Assembly: GCF_900176395.1 (NCBI RefSeq)
Contig: NZ_FWXL01000006.1
Coordinates: 186,001 to 250,000 of the forward strand
DNA length: 64,000 bases
Direction: 5' to 3'
Origin: Novosphingobium sp. B1
GTDB lineage: Bacteria > Pseudomonadota > Alphaproteobacteria > Sphingomonadales > Sphingomonadaceae
The notes below the pieces were generated by a model. The model made no database searches and was not told the DNA's origin. It was given only the letters and a program-made list of their open reading frames with translations. The position numbers and the translations under genes are program-made. Shown here piece after piece: positions 7,364 to 16,587 of this stretch. The first letter of the stretch is position 1, and each line of letters opens with the position of its first letter.

Positions 7364-9760
7364 ATGGCAAGCCGGGCAGGGACAACCGCAACGCGCGCGC
7401 GCGCCGATTGGCGCGCCGTCCTGCGTCGCTCGGTCCGCCGCAGTGCCGAACTGCTGGGCGGCGGCGTGCTCGTCGCGGCGATGCTCTTCCTGCTGCTCGC
7501 GCTGGTCAGCTATACCCAGACCGACCCTTCTGGCAGCACCGCCTCGGGCAGCCCGGTCGAAAACTGGATGGGTATTCCTGGGGCCTGGACAGCCGAACTG
7601 GTGCTGCGCCTGTTCGGCTTGCCCGGCGCGTTGCTGCTGCCGTTGCTGTGGGTGTTTGCCCGACGTCTGTGGGATGCCGAAAGCGATTTCGTCGACGTCG
7701 ACGAGGACGAGGAAGCAATTCCCGCACCGCGCTGGTGGCGGCCCACGCTGCTGCTCTTTGTTTCGATGGCGTTGCTTGGCACTGCGCTTGCGCTGTGGGG
7801 AGCAAGCAGCGCCAGCCGCCTTCCGGCCGGACCTGGCGGCTTGTGGGGGCTGCTCGGTGCGGCGGCGGTCAACGGTCTTGCCGGTCTGGTGCCGCAGGTT
7901 TCGGCGCCATGGTTCACCGTGCCGGTCGGGCTGGCCGCGCTGGCCGGAGGCATGGCGATCGCCAGCCGCATCTTCGCGTTCGATTGGGGCTCACTGCTCA
8001 GCTTGCCACCCTTCCTTCGCGGATCGGCAAGAGAGCGCGAGATCGCGGTTGACGACGAGGATGAGCAGGAGACCGTAACGCGGCCGAAGAAAGAGCGGCG
8101 CGAGAAGGAAGTGCGTGCCGCTGCCGAAGCGGTCGACGTTGCCGATGCTCTTGCCCAGCGCAAGCCGACGGAGATCAGCGATCCGACGCGCACTCCCGCG
8201 CCGGCCGCCGTGCAGCCCAAGGCGCGGCAGGGCGACCTGTTCGACAACAAGTACGAATTGCCATCGATCGAACTGCTGGTCGAGGCGCCCGCCGGATCGA
8301 CCCAGAAGATCGACAAATTGGCGCTCGAGCGAAACGCCCGCCTGCTCGAGAATGTGCTCGACGACTTCAACGTGAAGGGCGAGATCACCGCCGTGCGCAC
8401 CGGTCCGGTGGTGACCATGTACGAACTGGAACCCGCGCCCGGCATCAAGGCCAGCCGCGTGATCGGCCTTGCCGACGACGTCGCCCGCAACATGAGCGCG
8501 ATATCCGCACGCGTCTCGTCGATTCCCGGGCGCACGGTGATGGGCATCGAACTGCCCAACGCTATCCGCGACATGGTCTCGTTCCGAGAACTGATCGGCT
8601 GCGAGAAGTTTGCCAATTCCAAGGCCTTGCTGCCGATCATCCTCGGCAAGGACATTGCCGGAGAGCCGATCGTGGCCGACCTTGCCACGATGCCTCACCT
8701 GCTAGTGGCCGGTACCACCGGCTCGGGCAAGTCGGTCGGTCTGAACTGCATCCTGCTCTCACTGCTCTATCGCCTGACGCCCGCGCAATGCCGCCTCATC
8801 CTCGTCGATCCCAAGGTGCTTGAGCTCAAGTCCTACGACGACATCCCGCACCTGCTTTCGCCGGTGGTGACTGAGCCTGCCAAGGCCGTTCGCGCGCTGA
8901 AGTGGGCGGTCGAGGAAATGGAGCGGCGCTATCGCCAGATGTCCTCGATCGGCGTGCGCAACATCTCGGGCTTCAACGAGAAGGTGCGTGCGGCGCAGGC
9001 CAAGGGCAAGCCGCTCGGCCGTCGCATCCAGGTGGGCTTCGATCCCGATACGGGCGAGGAACTTTTCGAGGAGCAGCAGCTCGATTATCAGGTCCTGCCG
9101 CAGATCGTGGTGATCGTGGACGAGCTGGCCGACCTCATGGTCACGGTCGGCAAGGAAATCGAAGTGCTGATCCAGCGCCTTTCGCAGAAGAGCCGCGCCG
9201 CCGGCATCCACCTGATCATGGCAACGCAGCGCCCCTCGGTCGACGTCATCACCGGCGTGATCAAGGCAAACCTGCCGACGCGCATTTCCTTTGCCGTCAC
9301 CAGCCGCATCGACAGCCGAACCATCCTTGGCGAGCAGGGTGCCGAGCAACTGCTGGGCAAGGGCGACATGCTCTACAAGCCCAACACCGATCCCATCAAG
9401 CGCGTCCACGGACCGTTCGTCTCGGACGAGGAGGTGGAGAAGGTGGCTGATCACTGGCGCGGCCAGGGCAGCCCGGAATACGTTGATTCGGTTACGGAAG
9501 AACCTGAAGACGGCGGCTTCGGCTTCGATGATATCGACAGCGCGTCGGACAATCCCGAAGAGCGCAAGTACCGTCAGGTCTGCCAGCTCGTATTCGAAAG
9601 CCAGAAGGCTTCGGCAAGCTGGATCCAGCGCCAGATGGGCGTGGGCTACAACACCGCATCCAAGTGGATCGAGCGCATGGAAGCCGATGGTTTCGTCGGG
9701 CCGGCCAATCATGTGGGCCGGCGTGACATTTACCGCGACAAGGATGGCAATCCGCTCTGA
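7364..9760 (+). CDS. ftsK: DNA translocase FtsK
   Basis: A 798-residue septum-anchored DNA pump that clears the terminus region and activates XerCD at cell division. Membrane segments occupy roughly residues 25-205, followed by a charged linker (about 225-295), then the alpha/beta motor domain. Walker A GTTGSGKS is near 450 and Walker B VVIVDELADL near 585. RLSQKSRAAGIHLIMATQRP follows. The C-terminal gamma winged helix (from about 725: QRQMGVGYNTASKWIERME) reads the polar KOPS sequences. The linker is short compared with E. coli FtsK, as is usual in alphaproteobacteria. Confidence 0.97.
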   Translation: MASRAGTTATRARADWRAVLRRSVRRSAELLGGGVLVAAMLFLLLALVSYTQTDPSGSTASGSPVENWMGIPGAWTAELVLRLFGLPGALLLPLLWVFARRLWDAESDFVDVDEDEEAIPAPRWWRPTLLLFVSMALLGTALALWGASSASRLPAGPGGLWGLLGAAAVNGLAGLVPQVSAPWFTVPVGLAALAGGMAIASRIFAFDWGSLLSLPPFLRGSAREREIAVDDEDEQETVTRPKKERREKEVRAAAEAVDVADALAQRKPTEISDPTRTPAPAAVQPKARQGDLFDNKYELPSIELLVEAPAGSTQKIDKLALERNARLLENVLDDFNVKGEITAVRTGPVVTMYELEPAPGIKASRVIGLADDVARNMSAISARVSSIPGRTVMGIELPNAIRDMVSFRELIGCEKFANSKALLPIILGKDIAGEPIVADLATMPHLLVAGTTGSGKSVGLNCILLSLLYRLTPAQCRLILVDPKVLELKSYDDIPHLLSPVVTEPAKAVRALKWAVEEMERRYRQMSSIGVRNISGFNEKVRAAQAKGKPLGRRIQVGFDPDTGEELFEEQQLDYQVLPQIVVIVDELADLMVTVGKEIEVLIQRLSQKSRAAGIHLIMATQRPSVDVITGVIKANLPTRISFAVTSRIDSRTILGEQGAEQLLGKGDMLYKPNTDPIKRVHGPFVSDEEVEKVADHWRGQGSPEYVDSVTEEPEDGGFGFDDIDSASDNPEERKYRQVCQLVFESQKASASWIQRQMGVGYNTASKWIERMEADGFVGPANHVGRRDIYRDKDGNPL

Positions 9761-9803
9761 CCGAACCCTCGTTACGCAGACTATGAAAATATCGCCATGA
9801 ACG

Positions 9804-9821
9804 CATCAGGTGATGTTCACC
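9804..9821. promoter_or_regulatory. Overlapping dyads upstream of the second GGDEF gene
   Basis: CATCA-GG-TGATG (9804-9815) overlaps GGTGA-TGT-TCACC (9809-9821), both perfect. They sit 56-73 nt upstream of the cyclase ATG. TTAA-N7-ATAA at 9839-9853 is one base off a CtrA site. Binding proteins unknown. Confidence 0.25.
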
Positions 9822-9876
9822 AATTGCGCAGCTTCGCATTAACTCACTCATAAGTTTGGCGAAGTATTCCAATGGC

Positions 9877-11577
9877 ATGATCAGGACTGGACGATGGCTG
9901 TTGCTTGTCCTGCTGTGGTTGGGACTGTTCCCTGCCACGGCGGGTGCGCAGGCCGTCGCAGTCGAACGGGCCTGCCATGCCGACGCTGCCGCCGGCGAGA
10001 CCTGGCGAGTCGTTGTTGCCGATCCCTCCCGCTGGCGGTGCGATGACAGCGGATGGAGCCTATCAGGCGATGCGGTGCTGATCCGCTTCGATCTTGGCGA
10101 TCAGCCCGGTCGCGTGTTGCCGCAAGCCATCACCACCCATGCCGGAAATTTCGACCGGATCGAGATCGGACTGATCGATGCTGCCGGTCGCGAAAGCTGG
10201 ACGTCCTTCTGGCCGAGCGATGTCCACCATCTTGCCACGGGGCCTTACATCACCGTGCCGGTCAGCGGTGCCACGTCCGAAACGCGTACGGTTGGCGTGC
10301 GCATCGTTCGTGCCTGGGGAAAGACGACGCTGAGCGAGTTGCGCCTTGATCCCAAGCCCGAGGGAAGCGGTTGGCCGCTCCACCGCATGATCGCCATGGC
10401 CTTGATCTGTGGCATGCTGCTCGTGCCACTGTTGATCAATACGGCGTTCTATTCGGTTCTGCCCGAACGCTACGTCATCTGGCATCTGGTGATGGTAGCG
10501 GCGATGCTTGTGCAGGCTGCCTACGCCACCGGCTTTGTCCACCTTGTCGTGGAAAGCGGGCTCGAATTCGAATGGCAGGCCTCCAACATAGCCTTTTCGG
10601 CCATGGCAGGAGCAGGGCTCATGTTCGCGGCCAGCTTCATCGAGCCCGAATATCTCGACCCGCGCTTGCGGCGCCTTGCCCATCGGCTTGCCGTTGCCGT
10701 GATGCTGTCAGGCGTGGCCTGTTCGATTCCTGCCGAAGCTGTGCGTCCATATTCTTCGCCGACGATCCATGCGGTGATCGGCGTGGTGATCCTGGCCCTG
10801 GCCACGATGATGGTTGCGGCATGGCGCGCAGGAAGCAAGGTCGTGGGTTTCCTGATCGTGGGGTGGGCGCCGATCCTGCTGGTGGGCACCTGGCGCATCA
10901 TGTCCTACCTGCTTCCCGCCATGCGCCCGACCGAAGCCATCGTCATCTACCAGTTCGCTCTGGCGATCGAGGTTCTGGTTACGGCACTTGGCATCATCAG
11001 TCGGTTCGTTGACGTGCGCCACCAGCGTGACGAGGCCACGGCCCGCGCCCTTGAACTGCAAGGCGTGGCTGATCGCGATCCTCTCACCGGGCTGACCAAC
11101 CGCCGTACCATCGAGGAACGCTTCGCCGGACTCTTCGCGCGGGGTTTCCGCACCATGGCCGTAATCGATCTCGATCACTTCAAGGGCGTCAACGATACCC
11201 ATGGCCATGCTACTGGCGATATCGTCCTGCGGGCTGCCGCAAGCGCATTGGTCGACGATCGCGATACCAAGGCGATTCGCATGGGCGGCGAAGAATTCCT
11301 CCTGCTACTGCGCGGTCCCGACGCTGGAGTCAGGGCCGAGCGCGTCCGCCGTGCCATATCGAGCCGGATCGCCGCCGATGTTCCAGGGCTAGACCGGGTG
11401 GTGACGGCAAGCATGGGGCTGGTGGAGCACGATACGCGCGGCAGCCTCCAGATCGACTTCACCTCGCTCTACGCAAGATGCGATCAACTTCTCTACGAAG
11501 CAAAACGCCTCGGCCGCAATCGAACGATGAAGGAAAAGGTCACCGGCTTCGAGGCATCTTCGCGCGCCGTCGCCTAG
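9877..11577 (+). CDS. Membrane 7TM-DISM-type GGDEF diguanylate cyclase
   Basis: A 566-residue protein. A signal peptide (MIRTGRWLLLVLLWLGLFP) precedes a periplasmic beta-rich sensory domain (about 27-165), seven predicted membrane segments (about 175-380) and a C-terminal GGDEF domain with DPLTGLTNRRTIEERF. The active site is GGEEF near 470, intact, so it should make cyclic di-GMP. The I-site position carries D and T instead of R-x-x-D, so product inhibition is probably absent, unlike the cyclase at 4582-5877. The 7TM diverse-intracellular-signalling layout suggests sensing of a periplasmic carbohydrate-like ligand; that is an inference from architecture. The start at 9877 is chosen because the signal peptide begins there. 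Confidence 0.9.
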   Translation: MIRTGRWLLLVLLWLGLFPATAGAQAVAVERACHADAAAGETWRVVVADPSRWRCDDSGWSLSGDAVLIRFDLGDQPGRVLPQAITTHAGNFDRIEIGLIDAAGRESWTSFWPSDVHHLATGPYITVPVSGATSETRTVGVRIVRAWGKTTLSELRLDPKPEGSGWPLHRMIAMALICGMLLVPLLINTAFYSVLPERYVIWHLVMVAAMLVQAAYATGFVHLVVESGLEFEWQASNIAFSAMAGAGLMFAASFIEPEYLDPRLRRLAHRLAVAVMLSGVACSIPAEAVRPYSSPTIHAVIGVVILALATMMVAAWRAGSKVVGFLIVGWAPILLVGTWRIMSYLLPAMRPTEAIVIYQFALAIEVLVTALGIISRFVDVRHQRDEATARALELQGVADRDPLTGLTNRRTIEERFAGLFARGFRTMAVIDLDHFKGVNDTHGHATGDIVLRAAASALVDDRDTKAIRMGGEEFLLLLRGPDAGVRAERVRRAISSRIAADVPGLDRVVTASMGLVEHDTRGSLQIDFTSLYARCDQLLYEAKRLGRNRTMKEKVTGFEASSRAVA

Positions 11578-11589
11578 GGCAGGAATCGC

Positions 11590-11985
11590 CTAGGGCAGGA
11601 AGGGCGCTGCCACGTCCTTCGGCACACGCAGGATCCGGCCCGAGGCGCGGTCGATGATTGCCCAGGTAGTCTTCGCGCTGACGATGACCTTGCCTTCGGC
11701 AGTGCGGAAGTCGACGCGCCGATCGAACCGCGCGCCGGTGGGCGGCTCGGGGATGAAGGTCTCGGCGGTCACGCTTTCGCCCGCGACGATATTGCCGCGA
11801 TAATCGATCTCGTGCCGTGTCACGACCCAGACGTAAGCGCCTTGATGTTCCGCCGACGCTGCTGCCGACCAGTGCGCGGTGGCGATGTCCTGAATCCAGT
11901 TCACCCACACCGCATTGTTGACATGGCCCAGCTCGTCGATGTGCTCGGGACCTGCGGTGAAGGTGAGGGTGTGGCGGTTGCTCAA
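11590..11985 (-). CDS. Acyl-CoA thioesterase, hotdog fold (4HBT type)
   Basis: A 131-residue YbgC/4-hydroxybenzoyl-CoA-thioesterase-like protein. The hotdog signature EHIDELGHVNNAVWVNW is followed by VTRHEIDYRGNIVAGE and ends with RVPKDVAAPFLP. Such enzymes hydrolyse acyl-CoA thioesters; the substrate is not predictable here. The start is a TTG that overlaps the upstream peptidase stop as TTGA, exactly the overlap expected of translational coupling. A farther upstream start would read non-conserved sequence inside the peptidase gene. Confidence 0.85.
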   Translation of the reverse strand: MSNRHTLTFTAGPEHIDELGHVNNAVWVNWIQDIATAHWSAAASAEHQGAYVWVVTRHEIDYRGNIVAGESVTAETFIPEPPTGARFDRRVDFRTAEGKVIVSAKTTWAIIDRASGRILRVPKDVAAPFLP

Positions 11986-14057
11986 GCCTCGACCCCCAGC
12001 TGCCACAGGATGAAGGCAAACTCCTCGGCTGTTTCCTTCAAGGATTCGAACCGGCCCGATTTGCCGCCGTGGCCTGCGCCCATGTTGGTCTTGAGGATCA
12101 GTTCGTTGCCGTCGGTCTTCGCCTCGCGCAGCTTCGCCACCCACTTGGCAGGTTCCCAATAGGTGACCCGGGGGTCATTGAGGCCAGCGGTTACCATCAA
12201 GGGAGGGTAGGCCTGTGTCTTGACCTGGTCGTAGGGGGAGTAGGAACGGATCAGCTCGAACGCCGCCTTGTCCTCGATCGGGTTGCCCCATTCCGGCCAT
12301 TCGCCCGGCGTCAATGGCAGGTCCTCGTCGAGCATGGTGTTGAGCACGTCGACGAACGGGACGTGCGCGACCACCGCGCCCCACAGGTCGGGATCGGAAT
12401 TGATCACCGCGCCCATCAGCTCGCCCCCGGCCGAGCCGCCCGAGATGCTGATCTTTCCGGCTTGGGTGAAGCCGCGCTCGATCAGGCCCTTCGCCACGTC
12501 GACGAAGTCGTTGAAGGTATTGGTCCGCGCCTCCAGCTTGCCCGCCTTGTACCATGCGCGGCCAAGGTCATCGCCGCCCCGGATATGCGCGATGGCATAG
12601 GCAAAGCCGCGATCGACCAGGCTCAGCCGCGTGGTCGAGAAACCGGGGCCGATGGATATGCCGTAGGCGCCGTAGCCGTAGAGGTGCAGCGGTCCGCCGG
12701 CATCCCGGTCCTTGCGCCAGACGACGCTGACCGGAACCATCGTGCCATCGCGCGACGCGATCTCGAGCCGCGCCGTGTCATAGAGCGATGCATCATAGCC
12801 GCTCGGGATTTCCTGCACCTTGAGCAGTGTCAGGCTGCGCGTCGCCACGTCATAGTCATAGGACGACGCCGGGCTGACCATCGATTCATAGCCGACGCGC
12901 AGCACGCTCATGTCCCATTCGGGATTGTCGCCCAGCGAGGCTTCGTAGCTTGCCTCCGGAAATTCGATGGGTTCGACCCGCGAGGGATCGTCGTAATAGC
13001 GCACCTCGATCCGGTCGAGGCCACGCACGCGGCCTTCGGTCACGTAGAAATTGTGGAACAGGTCGAACCCGGTGAGGTAGAAGTCGTCGGTGCCTTCGAT
13101 GAGCGTCGTCCAGTTGCCCGGATCGGACAGCGGCGCAGTGGCGAGACGGAAGTTCTCGTGCGTGTCGTTGGCGTGGATGTAGAGCACGCCGTCACGCTCA
13201 TCGACGTCGTATTCCACGCCCTTCTGGCGCGGCTTGACCAGCAGCGGTTCGGCGAGCGGATCATCCGCCGGCACCAGCCGCACCTCGCCCGTTTCATGGT
13301 CGCCGGTCGAGATGATCAGCCACTGCTCGTTTGCTGAAAGCGCCGCGCCAACGCGAAAGCCCTCGTCATCCTCGTGGTAGAGTTCGACGTCGCTTTCCAG
13401 CGGCTGGCCGATCCAGTGCAAGCGCGCATTGTCAGTCCGCCAGTTCTCGTTGGCGAGGCTGTAGACGAGGCCGGTGTCGTCCTTCACCCAGATCAGGCCT
13501 GACAGCGTGCCGGGAATCTCGTCGGGCAGCACTTCACCGGTGGCGATGATCTTGATGCGGGCGGTGAAGCGTTCCGAGCCGTTGTCGTCGACCGACCAGG
13601 CGAGCTTCGTCCCATCCTTCGATACGGCAATCGCGCCGAGACGGAAGTAGTCCTTGCCCTGCGCCAGGGCGACTTCATCGAGGATCAGCTCGTCCGCGCT
13701 GCCATCGTCTGGCGCGCCGACCGGGCGGCGCCACCACTTCTTGTATTCCGCGCCGTCCTCGAACTCGATCCAGTAAAGAAAGTCTCCGTCCTTCTGCGGG
13801 ACCGACTTGTCGGCCTCCTTGATGCGCGCGCGCATTTCCTTGAACAATGCGTCGATCACCGGCTTGCGCTCGCCCATGCGGGCCTCGAACCAAGCGTTTT
13901 CGGCCTCGAGATGGGCAAGCACGGTCTTGTCGGTAACCTCGGGATAGCCGGGATCGCGCAGCCAGGCGTAATCGTCGGATACGGTCAGGCCGTGGTGCGA
14001 AAAGCTGTGCGGGATCTTTGCGGCGACAGGAGGTGTGGCAATGCTCATCCCTCGCAT
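11982..14057 (-). CDS. S9 family peptidase, oligopeptidase B-like
   Basis: A 691-residue prolyl-oligopeptidase-family serine peptidase. An N-terminal beta-propeller (about 70-400) shields an alpha/beta-hydrolase domain. The nucleophile is in SGGSAGGELMGAVIN, the acid lies in AGLNDPRVTYWEPAKW, and the histidine in GAGHGGKSGRFE. PYGYGAYGISIGPGF-like residues before it match oligopeptidase B, which cleaves small peptides after basic residues. No signal peptide, so it is probably cytoplasmic. A second start (MSIATPP) lies three codons in. It is coupled to the thioesterase downstream and divergent from aminopeptidase P. Confidence 0.93.
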   Translation of the reverse strand: MRGMSIATPPVAAKIPHSFSHHGLTVSDDYAWLRDPGYPEVTDKTVLAHLEAENAWFEARMGERKPVIDALFKEMRARIKEADKSVPQKDGDFLYWIEFEDGAEYKKWWRRPVGAPDDGSADELILDEVALAQGKDYFRLGAIAVSKDGTKLAWSVDDNGSERFTARIKIIATGEVLPDEIPGTLSGLIWVKDDTGLVYSLANENWRTDNARLHWIGQPLESDVELYHEDDEGFRVGAALSANEQWLIISTGDHETGEVRLVPADDPLAEPLLVKPRQKGVEYDVDERDGVLYIHANDTHENFRLATAPLSDPGNWTTLIEGTDDFYLTGFDLFHNFYVTEGRVRGLDRIEVRYYDDPSRVEPIEFPEASYEASLGDNPEWDMSVLRVGYESMVSPASSYDYDVATRSLTLLKVQEIPSGYDASLYDTARLEIASRDGTMVPVSVVWRKDRDAGGPLHLYGYGAYGISIGPGFSTTRLSLVDRGFAYAIAHIRGGDDLGRAWYKAGKLEARTNTFNDFVDVAKGLIERGFTQAGKISISGGSAGGELMGAVINSDPDLWGAVVAHVPFVDVLNTMLDEDLPLTPGEWPEWGNPIEDKAAFELIRSYSPYDQVKTQAYPPLMVTAGLNDPRVTYWEPAKWVAKLREAKTDGNELILKTNMGAGHGGKSGRFESLKETAEEFAFILWQLGVEA

Positions 14058-14114
14058 CTATGTTGCGTGCATGATGCCCGCAAGGCGGGCCGACCACATT
14101 CAGGACCTTATCCC

Positions 14115-15920
14115 ATGCTGATGCACACTCATGAAGCCCGCCTCGACGCCTTGCGCAAGCAGCTTGCCAAGGACGGCCTCGACGGATTTGTCATTCCGAT
14201 CTCCGACGAGCACATGAGCGAATATATCGGTGCCTATGCGCAGCGGCTGGAATGGCTGACCGGCTTCGGCGGTTCGGCAGGCACGGCCGTGGTACTGGCC
14301 AATGAAGCCGGCATCTTCGTCGACGGGCGCTATACCCTGCAGGTGCGCGATCAGGTGGATGGCAAGCTGTGGTCGTACCAGTCGGTGCCGCAGACCAGCG
14401 TGGCAGAATGGCTCGGGCAGCATGCCCCGCAAGGTGCGAAGATCGGTTACGACGCATGGCTCCATTCGGAAGGCTGGGTCGAAGCGGTCTGCGCCGCGCT
14501 CGACAAGCGCGATGCGACGCTGTTGCCGGTGGTGCACAACCCGGTCGATGCGGTGTGGCAGGACCAGCCCGAACGCTCGCTGGCCATCGCCGTGCCCCAT
14601 GCCGATGAACATGCCGGACAGTCTGCACATAAAAAGCGCGCCGCCGTCGCCGAATGGCTGACCAGCAACGGCTATGACGCGACCGTGATCACTGCGCTCG
14701 ATTCGGTGGCCTGGCTGCTCAATATTCGCGGCTCCGACGTCGATCGCACCCCGGTTGCGCTGTCGTTCGTGATCGCCAATGCCGATGGTACGGCGGACCT
14801 GTTCATGGCGTCTGAAAAGGTCACGCCTGAATTGACCGCACATCTCGGCAATGCGGTCCGCATCCACCCGCGTGATGCTTTCGTTCGTTCTCTGGGCGAG
14901 ATGAAGGGCCGCAAGGTTGCGGTCGATCCCGAGCGCTCGGTGGCTGCGATCTTCCATGCGCTCTATCAGGCCGGAGCCGAGGCTATCGCCGTGACCGATC
15001 CGGTTGTCCTGCCCAAGGCGATCAAGAACGAAGTCGAGCAGGCCGGGCATCGCGCTGCGCAGGCGCGCGACGGCGCCGCCATCGCCCGCTTCCTGCGCTG
15101 GATCGAGGTCGAAGCGCCCAAGGGCTCTGTCACCGAGCTCTCCGCTGCGGACCGCTTGCAGGCATTCCGCGCCGAAGGTGGGCTGCTCCGCGACCTGTCA
15201 TTCGACACGATCTCGGGTGCGGGACCGAACGGGGCAGTGGTGCACTATCGTGTGAGCGAGGAGACCAGCCGCACGCTAGAGCCGAACAGCGTCTACCTGG
15301 TCGATTCAGGCGGCCAGTACGTTGACGGCACCACCGACATCACCCGCACCGTATGGGTCGGCCCTGACGCGCCGCATGCAGAGGTCAAGGACCGCTTCAC
15401 CCGCGTGCTCAAGGGGCATATCGCGCTCGCACGCGCCGTATTCCCGAAAGGCACCGCCGGCAGCCAGCTCGACAGCTTCGCGCGCCAGTTCCTGTGGTCG
15501 GCAGGTCTGGACTACGCCCATGGCACCGGCCATGGCGTCGGGAGCTTCCTCGCCGTCCATGAAGGCCCGCAACGCATCGCCAAGGCTAGCGGCGGGCAGG
15601 CCGGCACGGGGCAGCCGCTGATGCCGGGCATGATCCTTTCAAACGAGCCGGGTTATTACAAGACCGGCGAGTACGGCATTCGCATCGAGAACCTCGTGCT
15701 GGTCGAGAAACGCGAGATCGCTGGTGCCGAAGGCGAGTTCTACGGCTTCGAGACGCTGACGTTTGCCCCCATCGCCCGCGATCTGGTCGATGTGGCCCTG
15801 CTTTCGAGCGAAGAGCGCGATTGGCTGAACGGTTATCATTCGCGGGTGCGCGAGGTCCTTGCCCCGCAGCTGTCCGGAGACGACCTGGCTTGGCTGGAAG
15901 CTGCCTGCGCGCCCTTTTGA
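14115..15920 (+). CDS. pepP: Xaa-Pro aminopeptidase, M24B
   Basis: A 601-residue aminopeptidase P of the long three-domain type: two creatinase-like N-terminal domains (about 1-310) and a C-terminal pita-bread domain. Metal ligands are visible: the first Asp in YLVDSGGQYVDG, the second in TTDITRTVW, His in HGTGHGVGSF, and Glu in LSNEPGYYKTG and FETLTFAPI. It removes N-terminal residues that precede proline. The start MLMHTHEARLDALRKQL is favoured by homology; the frame stays open further upstream but without family-like sequence. Together with the divergent oligopeptidase it forms a peptide-degradation pair. Confidence 0.95.
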   Translation: MLMHTHEARLDALRKQLAKDGLDGFVIPISDEHMSEYIGAYAQRLEWLTGFGGSAGTAVVLANEAGIFVDGRYTLQVRDQVDGKLWSYQSVPQTSVAEWLGQHAPQGAKIGYDAWLHSEGWVEAVCAALDKRDATLLPVVHNPVDAVWQDQPERSLAIAVPHADEHAGQSAHKKRAAVAEWLTSNGYDATVITALDSVAWLLNIRGSDVDRTPVALSFVIANADGTADLFMASEKVTPELTAHLGNAVRIHPRDAFVRSLGEMKGRKVAVDPERSVAAIFHALYQAGAEAIAVTDPVVLPKAIKNEVEQAGHRAAQARDGAAIARFLRWIEVEAPKGSVTELSAADRLQAFRAEGGLLRDLSFDTISGAGPNGAVVHYRVSEETSRTLEPNSVYLVDSGGQYVDGTTDITRTVWVGPDAPHAEVKDRFTRVLKGHIALARAVFPKGTAGSQLDSFARQFLWSAGLDYAHGTGHGVGSFLAVHEGPQRIAKASGGQAGTGQPLMPGMILSNEPGYYKTGEYGIRIENLVLVEKREIAGAEGEFYGFETLTFAPIARDLVDVALLSSEERDWLNGYHSRVREVLAPQLSGDDLAWLEAACAPF

Positions 15921-15930
15921 GGCCGTGGAT

Positions 15931-15945
15931 GTTCGCATAATGTTC
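15931..15945 (+). promoter_or_regulatory. Possible alphaproteobacterial SOS (LexA) box
   Basis: GTTC-N7-GTTC, the direct-repeat form bound by LexA in many alphaproteobacteria, starts 47 nt upstream of the VOC gene ATG. The match is exact at all eight fixed bases. Those eight bases would be met by chance about once per strand in a window this size, so position in a short promoter gap is the main support. Confidence 0.35.
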
Positions 15946-15972
15946 CCCGGCGAATCAGCAAAAGGGGAACAT
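15940..15972 (+). promoter_or_regulatory. Hairpin covering the VOC gene Shine-Dalgarno
   Basis: ATGTTCCCC (15940-15948) pairs perfectly with GGGGAACAT (15964-15972) over a 15-nt loop. The 3' arm includes GGGGA, the ribosome binding site 9 nt before the ATG at 15978. It could also act as a weak terminator for pepP. The 5' arm overlaps the possible SOS box. Confidence 0.4.
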
Positions 15973-15977
15973 GAGCC

Positions 15978-16346
15978 ATGATCGGTTACGTCACAGTCGG
16001 GACGAATGACCTGCCGCGCGCCGCTGCCTTCTATGATGCCGTTGCGGCAGAGATGGGGGTGGGGCGCATGATGGAATTAGAAACGGGCATTGCCTGGGGT
16101 GTACCCGAGGGCGGCGCGGGGATTGCTGCCATGGCCCCGTTCGATGGCAATCCAGCCACCGTCGGCAATGGCGTGATGGTTGCCATAGAGGCGAAGGACA
16201 AGGAACAGGTCGGCCGGCTACACGCGATCGCGCTGGCCCATGGCGGAACTTGCGAAGGCCCTCCAGGCCTGCGCAGCGGCGGCTTCTATGCCGCGTACTT
16301 TCGCGATCCCGACGGCAACAAGCTCAATGCCTTCGTCATGGGCTGA
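15978..16346 (+). CDS. VOC (glyoxalase/dioxygenase fold) family protein
   Basis: A 122-residue single VOC domain: VTVGTNDLPRAAAFYDAV opens the first beta-alpha-beta-beta-beta unit and YFRDPDGNKLNAFVMG closes the second. Family members use a divalent metal for lactoylglutathione lyase, ring-cleaving dioxygenase or antibiotic-resistance chemistry. The typical His/Glu ligand set is incomplete here, so the reaction cannot be named. It is the only gene behind a possible SOS box and an SD-covering hairpin. Confidence 0.85.
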   Translation: MIGYVTVGTNDLPRAAAFYDAVAAEMGVGRMMELETGIAWGVPEGGAGIAAMAPFDGNPATVGNGVMVAIEAKDKEQVGRLHAIALAHGGTCEGPPGLRSGGFYAAYFRDPDGNKLNAFVMG

Positions 16347-16452
16347 AGGGCCGGTTTGCCGCGTGCGCTTGCCGCTGAATGAATGTCTTTCGGCATACGC
16401 GACAAATTGCGACAATAAAGCCGTCCATCCGGCATAGTCCCGCGACAAGCGT

Positions 16453-16466
16453 CACCTAGATAGGTG
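16453..16466. promoter_or_regulatory. CACCTA-GA-TAGGTG palindrome
   Basis: A perfect 6-2-6 dyad about 120 nt upstream of the EF-hand gene, in an otherwise featureless 241-nt gap (16347-16587). It is a reasonable operator for the EF-hand/two-component operon, perhaps for its own response regulator, although OmpR-type regulators usually prefer direct repeats. Confidence 0.3.
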
Positions 16467-16587
16467 CCATAGGAACTGCGGTTGCCGATGTTCAGTCCCC
16501 CCCTGAGCAAGGTTTCCCTCCCCCTCTCCTTGCCGTGCACGGCAGCCGCAGTTTCCTTCCTCTTTCCTGAAGACGGGACCTTAGACG

